A DNA stretch of 64,000 nucleotides from Candidatus Rokuibacteriota bacterium (GCA_003220535.1 QHSU01000060.1:1-64000); one strand, 5' to 3'; positions 43,139 to 51,970 are shown, numbered from the stretch's first letter. Program-made: numbers and translations. The notes: a model not told the origin generated them from the letters alone.

Positions 43139-44080
43139 CTATTGACGACTCGCCATGCCACCCTCCAGCCGGGTGAGGTATTCGTCGACAGTGACGAACT
43201 CGACGTCCCGGCGCTTTGCCAGGAAGCGCACTACCTCCATCGTGTCACGGTGAATCTTGTGCTCATCACGCTCGTAAAGAAGCCACCGGATCCGGAACCC
43301 CGCATTGCCCTTGGGCACGAACAGACGCCAGCCGAGCCCCTCGGTCTCGGCGCTGCGTCCGAAGTGATACGTCCGGGGGCGCACGTAGTCCGACGGATAG
43401 AACTCCTCGGGGTGAGCCATGTACACGATCGGATGGTTCAGTGCCTTCGCTTCCTGGATCATCGCGCCGGCGAACAGCCGGGTGAATCGAAGGCCGAGCG
43501 CCTGATGCATCGTCGAGATGAACGGAAGGACGAACGCGGTCACAGGGATCTCCCAGAGCTTCAGATCTCCTCGGGCATACGGGTTGCTGCGGCTGGGATG
43601 ATACGGCCACCGGGGAGCCGTCAGCCAACGAAAGTTGCCGACCTGGCTACTGATGAGGCTCAGCCGCTGAGAGTTCACCGAAACGTCGGCCTTGTAACCG
43701 CAAGCCTCCAGCGCGACTATCGTCTCGGCCGAGAGGATGAACGATGGAGCCCTGAACGCCGTCACCTCCACGTCGATGGCCGCCTCGATCATGGCCTTGG
43801 CCTGCTTCAGATTGCGGATCTGGACCTCCAAGGGGTCACTGGCAAAATTCTCTGGCTCGCGGTGGAGCAAACCGTGACAGGCGAGCTGATGACCCTCGTC
43901 AACCAGACGCTTGAAAATCGCGGTGATACCACTCTCGTTCAGCAGCGTGGCCGGAAGGAAGAACGTGCCACGAATCCCGATGTGGGCGAGCTCGTCCAGG
44001 CAGGCGGCCAGCTCCGCCACCAGATTGCTCCGCCCATGGATGTCCAGGGTGAACAGAAACAATGCTCGACGAACGCTCAC
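43139..44080 (-). CDS. Polysaccharide deacetylase (NodB-like)
   Basis: 313 residues. Motif 1 is LFTLDIHGRSN, with an aspartate in the expected place; motif 2 is CHGLLHREP, giving the metal histidines. Further family segments are GIRGTFFLPATLL, TAFRAPSFIL and MAHPEEFYPSDY. No signal peptide is visible, as in the intracellular or membrane-associated XrtA-type deacetylases of exopolysaccharide clusters. It overlaps the methyltransferase gene by four bases. It is intact although the neighbouring regulators are not, so it may be under weak selection or recently left without its system. Confidence 0.85.
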   Translation of the reverse strand: MSVRRALFLFTLDIHGRSNLVAELAACLDELAHIGIRGTFFLPATLLNESGITAIFKRLVDEGHQLACHGLLHREPENFASDPLEVQIRNLKQAKAMIEAAIDVEVTAFRAPSFILSAETIVALEACGYKADVSVNSQRLSLISSQVGNFRWLTAPRWPYHPSRSNPYARGDLKLWEIPVTAFVLPFISTMHQALGLRFTRLFAGAMIQEAKALNHPIVYMAHPEEFYPSDYVRPRTYHFGRSAETEGLGWRLFVPKGNAGFRIRWLLYERDEHKIHRDTMEVVRFLAKRRDVEFVTVDEYLTRLEGGMASRQ

Positions 44081-44805
44081 TTGACGCCCTTCACCATAAT
44101 GATCGCCGCGAAGAAGTTGGCCGGCGGCAAGGGCTCGAGCGTGAAGTCGACGGCCTTGAAGACCGGAAGCAGCCAGCCAGGAATCACGTAGGGCGTGAAC
44201 AGGAGGCGTCTCGCCGAGATTTCACGAAAACCACAGCTCTCGAAGAGCTGGATCAGCTCGTCGGCCCTGTAGTGGTTGTCGTGGATATGCGTCGGCTGCC
44301 CGAAGACCTGCTTGGTGCCGCGGAACCACGGGCAGTATCGGTTTGGAAAGTCGATGACCGCGGTGCCACCGGGTTTCAAGACCCGGTACACCTCCTGGAG
44401 CGCCGTGAGCATGTCGGGGATGTACCGGAAGGCCGAGAAGCTCACAACCCCCGCGAACTGGCCATTGTGGAACGGCATTTTCCTGGCGTCACCGACGTGA
44501 AAGTCGATGTCGGCGACCTGCTGGGAGGCGGCCCAGGCCCGGGCGCGATCGACCGCGACATCGGATAGATCCAAACCTGTCAGCTTGAATCCACGCTCGC
44601 GGAGCAGGAACGAATACTCGCCGACCCAGGTGCCGACCTCGAGCAGGTGGGTTGCGGGAGGGAATCCCCCCATCTCGAGAGCACATCTGATCTTTCGCTG
44701 AACGAAGTAATGGCGCGCCCGACCGCGTGGCCTCGGATCCGTGGTCGGGGCCACCTGGCGGTTGTACATGTCGCGAATCTGTTCAGTGATCCGGGCTTCA
44801 TTCAT
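44077..44805 (-). CDS. SAM-dependent class I methyltransferase
   Basis: 242 residues. The SAM-binding motif I is THLLEVGTWVGEYSFLLRERG (about residues 51-71), motif II is LTGLDLSDVAVDRAR and motif post-I is DIDFHVGDARKMPF. The C-terminal part (HIHDNHYRADELIQLFESCG) is typical of small-molecule or sugar/lipid methyltransferases. The substrate is unknown. Its position beside a polysaccharide deacetylase suggests it modifies an exopolysaccharide or lipid carrier. The start at 44803-44805 overlaps nothing. Confidence 0.85.
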   Translation of the reverse strand: MNEARITEQIRDMYNRQVAPTTDPRPRGRARHYFVQRKIRCALEMGGFPPATHLLEVGTWVGEYSFLLRERGFKLTGLDLSDVAVDRARAWAASQQVADIDFHVGDARKMPFHNGQFAGVVSFSAFRYIPDMLTALQEVYRVLKPGGTAVIDFPNRYCPWFRGTKQVFGQPTHIHDNHYRADELIQLFESCGFREISARRLLFTPYVIPGWLLPVFKAVDFTLEPLPPANFFAAIIMVKGVK

Positions 44806-44999
44806 TTCTCGATGCTCCTGTCTGAAAGATATGGCCTCGCCGGATCCACGAGGTGTGCCGCACTCCGGCGGCGCCGCCGAGATTCAGCCCCTCGAGAACC
44901 CGCCTTGGCGAGAACTTGACTTCGACGCACGCCGCCTCGCTGTCTCTCAGGTATCGGTCGTCGACCATCAACAGCTCGGCTTGTCCACGACTGTCATCC

Positions 45000-45410
45000 A
45001 CTCGTACTCGTAATGGGGAGCCGACCGTGAAGGTGGTGGCGGTCCCTTCCTTGCTCGAGACCTCGATGGTACCCCGGTGCGCCTCCAGCCGCCCTTCTTG
45101 GCGGATCGGAACGAGAGAAGAGCGACTGGCGGACGAACTCCTCCGACATGCTGCACCCGTGTCCGTGACCGAGAAGACGACCCGACCGTTCTCCTCTAAG
45201 GTCCGCAGGGTCACGGCTCCCTTGCCGTCGATCGACTGGACGGCGTTGGTGACGAGATTCTGAATCACCTCGAGAGCGCCTCGGTGTCGCCAGAGACCGG
45301 CAGTGGCGTCAGGTCCTTGACCAGGCCGATCCGGTCGTTCCTGACGACTGGCCGTGCCGCATCCAGGGCGAGGGCTGCTAGGTCCAAGAACAGCGGCCAC
45401 CCCTTTCCAG
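45000..45410 (-). pseudogene. Histidine kinase ATPase-domain remnant (PrsK-like)
   Basis: Minus-strand frames carry VIQNLVTNAVQSIDGKG (the N-box of HATPase), RTLEENGRVVFSVTDTGA (G1 box) and EAHRGTIEVSSKEGTATTFTV (end of the domain). The middle (G2 region) is only readable in a neighbouring frame. The dimerisation and sensor parts are absent. The sequence resembles the C-terminus of PrsK, which activates PrsR. With the broken prsR-like gene it indicates loss of a whole signalling pair. Confidence 0.65.
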
Positions 45411-45494
45411 AGTGCTGAGCCCGCCCAACCGTTGACCCTAGCAGAATAGCGCCCGGCCGTCCGGGGAGCCAGCGTCTTGTCCTAGCGTGGCTCC

Positions 45495-45650
45495 ATGAGA
45501 ATAGGGGTCGTCGGCGAATACCAGGTCAACGAAGCGCAGGCCGAAGTAGTCCGCCGTATCTACGCGCTGCACGCGGACGGCAACGGATGCAGGCGCATCG
45601 TCAACATCCTGCGCGCGGAGGGTGCGCCGGCCCCCGGCGCTCTCGGCTGG
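45495..45650 (+). pseudogene. Serine recombinase fragment
   Basis: About 50 residues, YQVNEAQAEVVRRIYALHAD, then GNGCRRIVNILRAEGAPAPG, match the Recombinase domain that follows the catalytic domain in large serine recombinases. The catalytic domain and zinc ribbon are missing, and the frame runs into the end of the LysR gene. It is a remnant of a mobile element at the right edge of the second decayed region. Confidence 0.55.
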
Positions 45651-45659
45651 TCAAACCGC

Positions 45660-46580
45660 CTAGCGGCGGCGGCGCGGCGGGCCGCCGGCCTCGCTCAGGG
45701 CCGATCGCAGCGCGTGCAGCAGGGCGCGGGCTTCTGACGAGAGCGGCCGCGGGCGCGGGTGGATCACGTCGAGGCTCCGGCTGATCGGCTCGGCGTCCAC
45801 GATCTCGATCGCGACCAGGCTCCGGCGCCGGAGCTCACGGCCGACGGCCAGGTGCGGGAGGAAGGCGAGCCCCATGCCGCGCTCGACCATCCGCTTGGCC
45901 GTCTCGATCGTCTCGACCTCGAGCGCCACGTTCGGGACGAGCCCCGCGCGGCGGAAGAGGCCTTGCGTGAGCGTCCAGTCGCTCGAGCCGCGGTCGAAGA
46001 AGATCAGCGGCCGGTCGGCGACCTCCGCGAGTCGAGCCCGCCGCGTGCGGGTCGGCCACGAGGTCGATCGCCCGACCAGGATAAGCGGATCGTCCCGGAG
46101 GCTGACGGTCTCGACTTCGGGGTGGTGCAGTGACCGGGCGAGCCCGATCTCCGCGTCGCCGCGCAGCACCATCTCGAGCACCTCCTTCGAGTGACCGGAC
46201 CGGACGGCGATCATCACGTCCGGGTGCGCCGTCTGGAACCGCTTGAGGACGTCGGGCAGGAGATAGGTGCAGATCGAGAGCACGGCGGCGATCTGAATCG
46301 CACCGCCGCTCGCGGGGCGGATGTCGTGCACCGCCTGGCGGGCGAGCGCGACGGCGTGCAGCACCTGCTCGGCGTGGGGCCGGAGGGCGCGTCCCGCCGC
46401 CGAGAGGGCGAGGCCGTGGCCGTGCTGGCCGCGCTCGAAGAGCCGCACGCTCAGCGAGTCCTCGAGGGCACGAATGCGCGCGCTCACCGCCGGCTGGGTC
46501 AGCCGCAACGCCGCGGCCGCCCGCCGGAAGCCGCCGAACGTGCCGACGGCCAGAAACGCCTCGACCTGGGGGATTTCCAT
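45660..46580 (-). CDS. LysR-family transcriptional regulator
   Basis: 306 residues. The N-terminal winged helix is VEAFLAVGTFGGFRRAAAAL, then RLTQPAVSARIRALED. A co-inducer domain starts near residue 88 (GGAIQIAAVLSICTYLLPDV). It is divergent from a zinc-ribbon/isocitrate lyase-family gene pair, the classic LysR arrangement, and an AT-rich palindrome lies between them. It therefore probably controls that pair and itself. The effector is not known; an organic acid related to the lyase is a fair guess. Confidence 0.92.
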   Translation of the reverse strand: MEIPQVEAFLAVGTFGGFRRAAAALRLTQPAVSARIRALEDSLSVRLFERGQHGHGLALSAAGRALRPHAEQVLHAVALARQAVHDIRPASGGAIQIAAVLSICTYLLPDVLKRFQTAHPDVMIAVRSGHSKEVLEMVLRGDAEIGLARSLHHPEVETVSLRDDPLILVGRSTSWPTRTRRARLAEVADRPLIFFDRGSSDWTLTQGLFRRAGLVPNVALEVETIETAKRMVERGMGLAFLPHLAVGRELRRRSLVAIEIVDAEPISRSLDVIHPRPRPLSSEARALLHALRSALSEAGGPPRRRR

Positions 46581-46606
46581 GAGCGTCTATTCCGGAATTT
46601 CCTGAT

Positions 46607-46623
46607 GATAAATATAATTTATC
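46607..46623. promoter_or_regulatory. AT-rich palindrome, probable LysR operator
   Basis: GATAAAT-ATA-ATTTATC is a perfect 7-bp inverted repeat around three bases and contains the T-n11-A LysR pattern. It stands 26 bases from the regulator start in a short AT-rich stretch that contrasts sharply with the GC-rich surroundings. Confidence 0.6.
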
Positions 46624-46722
46624 TAGGATATAAAAACAATAACGTTGATTTGATCTCCAGCCGACCGCACGCTTGAGGTCAGCGAGATGGTACGAAGCCG
46701 ACTCGAAGGGGAGGACACGGCG

Positions 46723-46884
46723 ATGCCAACGACCTGTGAGTGCGGGATGACGCTCGAGAGGCCGTCGCGCGCGGCGCCCTGCCAGGAGTGCGGGACGGTG
46801 GGCTGCCGGAGCTGCGCCATCCATGGGGCCGACTACACCTATTGCCGCTGGTGCGCGATGGTCTTCGCGCGCCGCGTCGCCTGA
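46723..46884 (+). CDS. Small zinc-ribbon protein
   Basis: 53 residues from the ATG at 46723, which follows GGGGAGGACACGGCG. The sequence has four cysteine pairs or near pairs: CECG, CQECGTVGC, CAIH and CRWC, suggesting two zinc knuckles. It lies 12 bases before the isocitrate lyase-family gene and is in the same operon. The role is unknown; it may be a structural or regulatory partner. It is small enough to be overlooked but has a good ribosome site. Confidence 0.7.
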   Translation: MPTTCECGMTLERPSRAAPCQECGTVGCRSCAIHGADYTYCRWCAMVFARRVA

Positions 46885-46896
46885 GGAGAGGAACCG

Positions 46897-47871
46897 ATGC
46901 CGGAGAGCATGGGACGGAAGTTCCGCCGGCTCCTGAAGGAGGAGCCCTATCTGTTCACGGGCGGCATCTACCAGCCGCTGGACGCGCAGATCGCCGAGCG
47001 AGTGGGCATGAAGTCGATCTACCTGAGCGGCTACTCGATGGCATTGGCCAACGCCTGGCCGGACATGGGCTTCCTCACGCAGACGGAGGTCGCGCGGATC
47101 GCGTCGATGGTCGCCGGCGCGACCAGCCTGCCGGTCATCGCCGACGCCGACGACGGCTACGGCAACGCGCTCTCCACGATCCGCACGGTGCAGGAGTTCG
47201 CCAAGACGGGCGTGGCGGGGATCCACCTGGAGGACCAGCGGTTCCCGAAGCGCTGCGGTCACATCGCCGGCAAGACCATCGTCAGCCTCGAGGAGGCGCT
47301 GGGCAAGTACCGTGCGGCCCTCGACACGCGTGACCGTCTCGACCGCGATTTCGTCGTCATCGCCCGCACCGACGCCTACGGCGCGGTCGGCGGTAGCCTC
47401 GAGGAGGCGATCCGTCGCGGCCGCGCCTACGCCGACGCGGGCGTCGACCTCGTGTGGTGCGAGCTGTCGAACGCCTCCCGCGAGCCGGCGATCGCCTTCG
47501 CCAACGCCATGCGCGAGACGCACCCCAACCTGCCGCTGGCGTTCAACTACTCGTCGTCCTTCCGCTGGCACCAGGACCCGAACCCGTTCACGTTCCAGGA
47601 GCTGGGCGCGCTGGGCTACAAGTTCATCTTCATCACGCTCTTCGCGTCTCACGCGGCGACCTATGCGGTCTGGAACGCGATGGAGGAGCTGGTGCGTGAC
47701 GAGGAGCAGGCGCAGTGGCGGCTCGAGAAGGCGAAGGTCGGCCACCCGACCGAGAGCCATCACGTGATGGCGCGGGTCGCGCACTTCCAGGAGCTCGAGA
47801 AGAAGTACATTCCGGGCACGGAAGAGCGGATCAAGTCCTCGGCCGGCTTCGACGACGGACGACCGCACTAG
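46897..47871 (+). CDS. Isocitrate lyase/PEP mutase superfamily enzyme
   Basis: 324 residues. The fold and catalytic loop are clear: ADADDGYGNALSTIRTV (metal-binding aspartates near 84-87), HLEDQRFPKRCGHIAGK (the KRCGH loop with catalytic cysteine) and ARTDAYGAVGG. KRCGH is the form seen in 2-methylisocitrate lyases, whereas isocitrate lyases usually have KKCGH, yet the rest is closer to short isocitrate lyase-like proteins. It probably splits isocitrate, methylisocitrate or a related acid. The ribosome site is GAGGAGAGGAACCG. Control by the divergent LysR is likely. Confidence 0.85.
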   Translation: MPESMGRKFRRLLKEEPYLFTGGIYQPLDAQIAERVGMKSIYLSGYSMALANAWPDMGFLTQTEVARIASMVAGATSLPVIADADDGYGNALSTIRTVQEFAKTGVAGIHLEDQRFPKRCGHIAGKTIVSLEEALGKYRAALDTRDRLDRDFVVIARTDAYGAVGGSLEEAIRRGRAYADAGVDLVWCELSNASREPAIAFANAMRETHPNLPLAFNYSSSFRWHQDPNPFTFQELGALGYKFIFITLFASHAATYAVWNAMEELVRDEEQAQWRLEKAKVGHPTESHHVMARVAHFQELEKKYIPGTEERIKSSAGFDDGRPH

Positions 47872-47897
47872 GCTGAAAGGCTCCCGCGCCTACACCA

Positions 47898-47961
47898 CGC
47901 CCCGGTGCCCTCGGCCGGGGCGCTGGTGCGCGTCGCGGCGTTCGGCTAGACTCCCCGGCAG
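47898..47961 (+). repeat. 64-bp hairpin/promoter repeat, copy 2
   Basis: Matches 38363-38426 at 59 of 64 positions. The hairpin arms are CGCCCCGG and CCGGGGCG, and the changes in the loop region keep most of the pairing. The -10-like TAGACT (47947-47952) is ten bases from the ATG of the intact binding-protein gene, so the module likely carries its promoter. Confidence 0.75.
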
Positions 47962-47962
47962 C

Positions 47963-48946
47963 ATGCGACTGATCGGACTCGTCGTTCTCGCTCTCGGTGT
48001 CTTCGCTGCGCCGCTCGCCGCCGACGCGCAGCAGCAAGCGAAGATCCCGCAGCTCGGGTACCTCGTTCTTGCTCCTCTCAGCGAATCGCCCTCACCGGAG
48101 CGTGCAGCCTTCCTCGCCGGTCTTCGCGAGCTGGGCTGGATCGATGGGAAGACAATCGCCATCGAGTACCGCTCCGCGAAATGGAATGTCGAGCTGCTCG
48201 ACGACCTCGCCGAGGAGCTGGTCCGGATGAAGGTCGACATCATCGTCGCGGCGGGGGCCGGCCCGCTGATAAGGGCCGCGAAGCAGGCAACCAGCACGAT
48301 CCCGGTCGTCATGGCGGCGAGCGGCGATCCGGTCGGAGAGGGATTCGTCGCCAGCCTGGCGAGACCGGGCGGCAACGTGACGGGAATGTCCCTCATGATC
48401 TCTGAGCTGGGCTCGAAGCGACTCGAGTTGCTGAAGGAGACCGTTCCTCGAGTCGCCCGCCTCGCTGTCCTCTGGAACCCGGCCATCAGCGACAAACGTG
48501 AGCTCCAAGCGATGCGTGCCGCGGCCCGCACGCTGGGAGTCACGCTCAAACTTATGGAGGTGAAAAACTCCGACGACCTGGCGCGCGTGCTCGCGATGCT
48601 CGAAAAAGAGCGACCCGACGGCCTCACGATGTTCTTCGATGCGAAGTCGACGGGGTACCGGGCGCTCGTCGGAGACTTTGCGAAGAAGCACAGGATCCCG
48701 ACGATCTTCGGGGCGAAGGAGTTCGCTCAGGCCGGCGGCCTCATGTCCTACGCGCCGGATACCGCGGAGAGCTTCCGTCGCGCTGCCTTCTATGTCGACA
48801 GGATCCTGAAGGGAGCAAAGCCAGGCGACCTCCCCGTGGAGCTGCCTACCAAGTTCGAGTTGGTCATCAACCTCAAGACCGCGAAGACGCTCGGGTTGAC
48901 GATCCCGCACTCGGTATTGCTGCAAGCCAATCAGGTCATCGAGTAA
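47963..48946 (+). CDS. Orphan ABC_sub_bind substrate-binding protein, second intact copy
   Basis: 327 residues. The signal peptide is MRLIGLVVLALGVFAAPLAA, cut near ADAQ. The periplasmic binding fold shows KIPQLGYLVLAPL, GLRELGWIDGKTIAIEYRSA, LARPGGNVTGMSLM, RLAVLWNPAISD and the closing FYVDRILKGAKPGDLPVE with NLKTAKTLGLTIPHS. There is no transporter partner nearby. The 5' end and its upstream module match the broken locus at 38.4 kb, so the two arose by duplication. The ligand is unknown. Confidence 0.9.
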   Translation: MRLIGLVVLALGVFAAPLAADAQQQAKIPQLGYLVLAPLSESPSPERAAFLAGLRELGWIDGKTIAIEYRSAKWNVELLDDLAEELVRMKVDIIVAAGAGPLIRAAKQATSTIPVVMAASGDPVGEGFVASLARPGGNVTGMSLMISELGSKRLELLKETVPRVARLAVLWNPAISDKRELQAMRAAARTLGVTLKLMEVKNSDDLARVLAMLEKERPDGLTMFFDAKSTGYRALVGDFAKKHRIPTIFGAKEFAQAGGLMSYAPDTAESFRRAAFYVDRILKGAKPGDLPVELPTKFELVINLKTAKTLGLTIPHSVLLQANQVIE

Positions 48947-49057
48947 CTCGTGCTCGACCAATCGAAAGCCCGCCACGAGCTCCGGGTTCGCGGCTAAGAT
49001 GAGGCCACCGTGGTGGCGCGGTGGCCCTGTTCTTTCTCGGGTGAATCGGGGGTGGCG

Positions 49058-49429
49058 ATGGGATTCGACGGTGAGGCGTTCGTAGCGCGGTTCAATGAGG
49101 TGTGGAACGGACACGACATCGAGGGGATCCTCGCCATGATGACCGACGACGTGATCTTCGAAGCGTCGTTCGGTAAGGATCCCTGGGGAGCGCGCGCCAT
49201 CGGCAAGCCGGCGGTCCGCGAGTTCCTCGAGGACATGTTCGGGCGGATCCCCGACGTGCGCTGGGACGAGATCCGCCACTTCGCCTGTTCGGAGCTGGCC
49301 ACGGTCGAGTGGCTGACGACCGGGACCCCTCGCGGCGGCACGCGCTACGAGGTGCAGGGCTGCGACATCCTGACGCTGCACAACGGCAGGATCGCGGCCA
49401 AGCGCTCGTACCGCAAGGCGCAGCTCTAG
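49058..49429 (+). CDS. NTF2/SnoaL-like protein
   Basis: 123 residues from the ATG at 49058 (GGGGGTGGCG upstream); an earlier GTG at 49010 would add a poor N-terminus. The pattern FVARFNEVWNGHDIEGILAM, TDDVIFEASFG, GKPAVREFLEDMFGRIPDV and the end LTLHNGRIAAKRSYRK is typical of the SnoaL-like branch of the NTF2 fold. These are small enzymes or binding proteins with a central cavity. The activity and partner are unknown. It stands alone between a binding-protein gene and an oppositely oriented peptidase. Confidence 0.8.
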   Translation: MGFDGEAFVARFNEVWNGHDIEGILAMMTDDVIFEASFGKDPWGARAIGKPAVREFLEDMFGRIPDVRWDEIRHFACSELATVEWLTTGTPRGGTRYEVQGCDILTLHNGRIAAKRSYRKAQL

Positions 49430-49468
49430 CGGCTCGGCGCTCGGGCGCGGCCCGGCGCGGGGGTCGAC

Positions 49469-50794
49469 CTACATCGGGCGCGACGAGACGATCGCCGCGT
49501 AGAGGGCGGTCTGCCGGTAGAAGTGCCGCAGCACGTAATGCTCGTTGATGTCGTGCTGCTGGTTTCCGCTGTTGGCGGCAGGAATCCACAGGCAGGGAAT
49601 GCCGAGGACGTCCGTGAAGACGTGGAGCGGGAGCGTGCCACCGAGAATCGGCAGCGCCACCGGCTCCTCGTCACCGTGCTCTTCAAGCAGGCGCAGCAGC
49701 CAGCCGAACTCGGGCCGCGCCGGCGAGGTATAGCTGGCGGACTGCCCGGCGGCCTGCACCGTGAACGTGACGCCCGGCGTGCGACTCTGGTGCTCGGCGA
49801 CCGTGCGCTGGACGAGATCGCGCATCGCGGCCAGCGGGGTGTCGGGCGTCAGCCTGATGTCGAGCCGCGCATGGGCCGAGCGGGGAATGATCGTCCGTCG
49901 CAGGGTGGATGAGGCGCCGTCGGTCATGAAGTGGTTGATATTGACGGTGGGCCGGAGGTACGGCGTCCAGACCGCCTTGTCCTCCCACTTCGCGAAGACC
50001 TCGCTCGCCTCGCGCCGGAACGTGTCGTGGTCGGCTGCCCAGGCCCGAGCGCGGTCCTCGATATCGGCGATGAGCCGCGCGAGCGGGAGGACGGGGTTCG
50101 GCACGATGTTGCCGTAATTGCCGGAGTGGACCGACGCGGGCTGGCCGTTGTCCGCGACGATGTCCACCGTCAGGAGGCCCCGGACACCCATCACGAGCGT
50201 CGGCGCGTCCTTCTGCTTCGGCCCATCCGAGCCGATCAGGATGTTCGCGGAGAGCCGGCGCGCGTGAGCCCGGGCGATCGATTCCAGGTTGGGGCTCCCG
50301 TGCTCCTCCTCGCCGTCGAGGATGATCTTCACCTTCCAGCGGGCCGTGCCGGCGCGGACGGCGTCCATCGCGCCGAGGACATTCGAGAGATGTTGGCCCT
50401 TGTTGTCGGCGCCACCGCGCGCCACGACCACCACCGCCTCCAGGGCGCGGTCGTCGAGCGCGCGTGGCTCGACCGGCCTGCCGTCGAGGAAATACGCGGG
50501 CACGAACGGCTCGCACTTCACGCCCTGCCACCGCCACTGCGCCACGTCCCCGGTGGGCTGGACGTCGTAGTGACCATAGAGGAGCAAGGTCGGCGCGCCC
50601 TCCGGCCCCGGCAGCTCTCCGTAGAGCGCCGGAGTTCCCTGGCCATCGAGGGGGGCCAGCGGCGTGAGCTCGAGCCCAAGACCGCGCCAGAGGCCGCGGA
50701 CCGCTTCCACCATCTCCGGCGTCACCTGGCGACTGATCGTCGCGATGCGCAGGTAGCGATCGAGCAGCTCGAGCCGGTCGTGACGGAGCGACAT
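49469..50794 (-). CDS. M20-family dipeptidase/metallopeptidase
   Basis: 441 residues from the ATG at 50792-50794; the longer frame upstream overlaps the next gene and looks non-coding. Zinc ligands are in LLLYGHYDVQPTGD (about 70-83), ARGGADNKGQ (about 124-133), LDGEEEHGSPN with the catalytic glutamate (about 155-165), and the late histidine in DINEHY. A dimerisation domain (HSGNYGNIVPNP...) is inserted in the usual place. It cleaves dipeptides or related amides in the cytoplasm. A TATACT element lies 12 bases upstream on the minus strand. Confidence 0.92.
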   Translation of the reverse strand: MSLRHDRLELLDRYLRIATISRQVTPEMVEAVRGLWRGLGLELTPLAPLDGQGTPALYGELPGPEGAPTLLLYGHYDVQPTGDVAQWRWQGVKCEPFVPAYFLDGRPVEPRALDDRALEAVVVVARGGADNKGQHLSNVLGAMDAVRAGTARWKVKIILDGEEEHGSPNLESIARAHARRLSANILIGSDGPKQKDAPTLVMGVRGLLTVDIVADNGQPASVHSGNYGNIVPNPVLPLARLIADIEDRARAWAADHDTFRREASEVFAKWEDKAVWTPYLRPTVNINHFMTDGASSTLRRTIIPRSAHARLDIRLTPDTPLAAMRDLVQRTVAEHQSRTPGVTFTVQAAGQSASYTSPARPEFGWLLRLLEEHGDEEPVALPILGGTLPLHVFTDVLGIPCLWIPAANSGNQQHDINEHYVLRHFYRQTALYAAIVSSRPM

Positions 50795-50862
50795 GGAAGT
50801 GGCGGTAGTATAGCGCCGACGATGGGCGCGAAACTCTGCCGGCTCGGATTCGGACGGCGCCG

Positions 50863-51852
50863 ATGAGGGCTGCTTTGCGGTGGGGCGTCGGCGCGATGAG
50901 CGTCGCACTCTCGATGCTTCTCGCGCTCGCCGATCTCGGCGCGCAGGCGCCGGGCAAGATCCCGCGCATCGGCTTCCTGCATCCCGGAGCGTCGCCGAAC
51001 ACGAGCGCTGAGGCGTTCGTGCAAAGCCTGCAGGAGCTCGGCTACGTCGAGGGGCGAAGCGTCGCGATCGAGTTCCGATGGGCGGAGGCACGGCTGGAGC
51101 GCCTGCCCGGTCTCGCGGCCGAGCTGGTGCGCCTCAAGCCAGACGTCATCGTGGTCGGCTCGACGCCTGCCGTCAAGGCCATCGCGCAGGCGACCAAGAC
51201 CATACCCATCGTCATGACGGTCGTCGCCGATCCGGTGGCTGACGGTTTCGTCGCGAGCCTCGCGCGGCCCGGTGGGAACATCACGGGGCTGACTCTCGTC
51301 TCTCCGGAGCTCTCCGGCAAGCGCATCGAGCTGCTCAAGGAAGCGGTGCCGAGGCTCGCGCGCCTGGCCGTGTTCTGGAACCCGTCCAACCCCTCGCACG
51401 GCGAGACGCTACGGGACAGCGAGGCGAAAGCGCGAACCCTCGGTCTCCACACCCTGCCCGTGGAGGTGCGGCGCGCCGAAGACCTCGAACGCGCCTTCGT
51501 CACGGTCGGCCGGGAGCGCGCCTCGGCGCTGTTCGTGCTGGACGATGCGTTCTTGTTCGGGGAGCGCCAGCGGATCACCGACATGGCGCTGCGAAATCGC
51601 CTGCCGACAGTCTTCGGGATCAGCGGGTTCGCGGACGCTGGCGGGCTCGTGACGTACGGCGCCAAGCAGAGCGAGCTCTACCGGCGGGCGGCGCTCTTCG
51701 TCGACAGAATCCTCAAGGGCGCCAAACCGGCCAATCTGCCGGTCGAACAGCCGACGAGCTTCGAGCTCGTCATCAACCTCAAGACCGCAAAGACGCTCGG
51801 CCTCGTGATTCCCGACGCGCTTCGCCTGCGCGCCGACCGGGTCATCGAATGA
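50863..51852 (+). CDS. Orphan ABC_sub_bind substrate-binding protein, third intact copy
   Basis: 329 residues. After a signal peptide ending near LGAQAPG the familiar sequence follows: KIPRIGFLHPGASPNTS, LGYVEGRSVAIEFRWAE, LARPGGNITGLTLV, RLARLAVFWNPSN and [16 protein letters not shown] with ELVINLKTAKTLGL. It lacks the 64-bp module seen before the second copy. No ATPase or permease is present. Divergent from the M20 gene, it shares a short region with a TATACT/AGTATA element. The ligand is unknown. Confidence 0.9.
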   Translation: MRAALRWGVGAMSVALSMLLALADLGAQAPGKIPRIGFLHPGASPNTSAEAFVQSLQELGYVEGRSVAIEFRWAEARLERLPGLAAELVRLKPDVIVVGSTPAVKAIAQATKTIPIVMTVVADPVADGFVASLARPGGNITGLTLVSPELSGKRIELLKEAVPRLARLAVFWNPSNPSHGETLRDSEAKARTLGLHTLPVEVRRAEDLERAFVTVGRERASALFVLDDAFLFGERQRITDMALRNRLPTVFGISGFADAGGLVTYGAKQSELYRRAALFVDRILKGAKPANLPVEQPTSFELVINLKTAKTLGLVIPDALRLRADRVIE

Positions 51853-51917
51853 AGTGGAGCCGGGTCGCGCCCATCTCACGCCCCCCGAAGGTTTGTCCGC
51901 CGGAGCGGAGCCACGCT

Positions 51918-51955
51918 GCACCTGCCTCAGGCCACCCTCGGTGCAAGCCGGCCTC
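51918..51955 (+). repeat. 38-bp dispersed repeat, copy 1
   Basis: Agrees with 60686-60723 at 34 of 38 positions (GCACCTGyCTCAGrCCACCC, then TCGG and CAAGCCGGCCTC). Both copies are between genes, on the same strand, and each lies 16 bases ahead of the start codon of a plus-strand gene. Confidence 0.65.
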
Positions 51956-51970
51956 GAGGACCTCGCTCCA

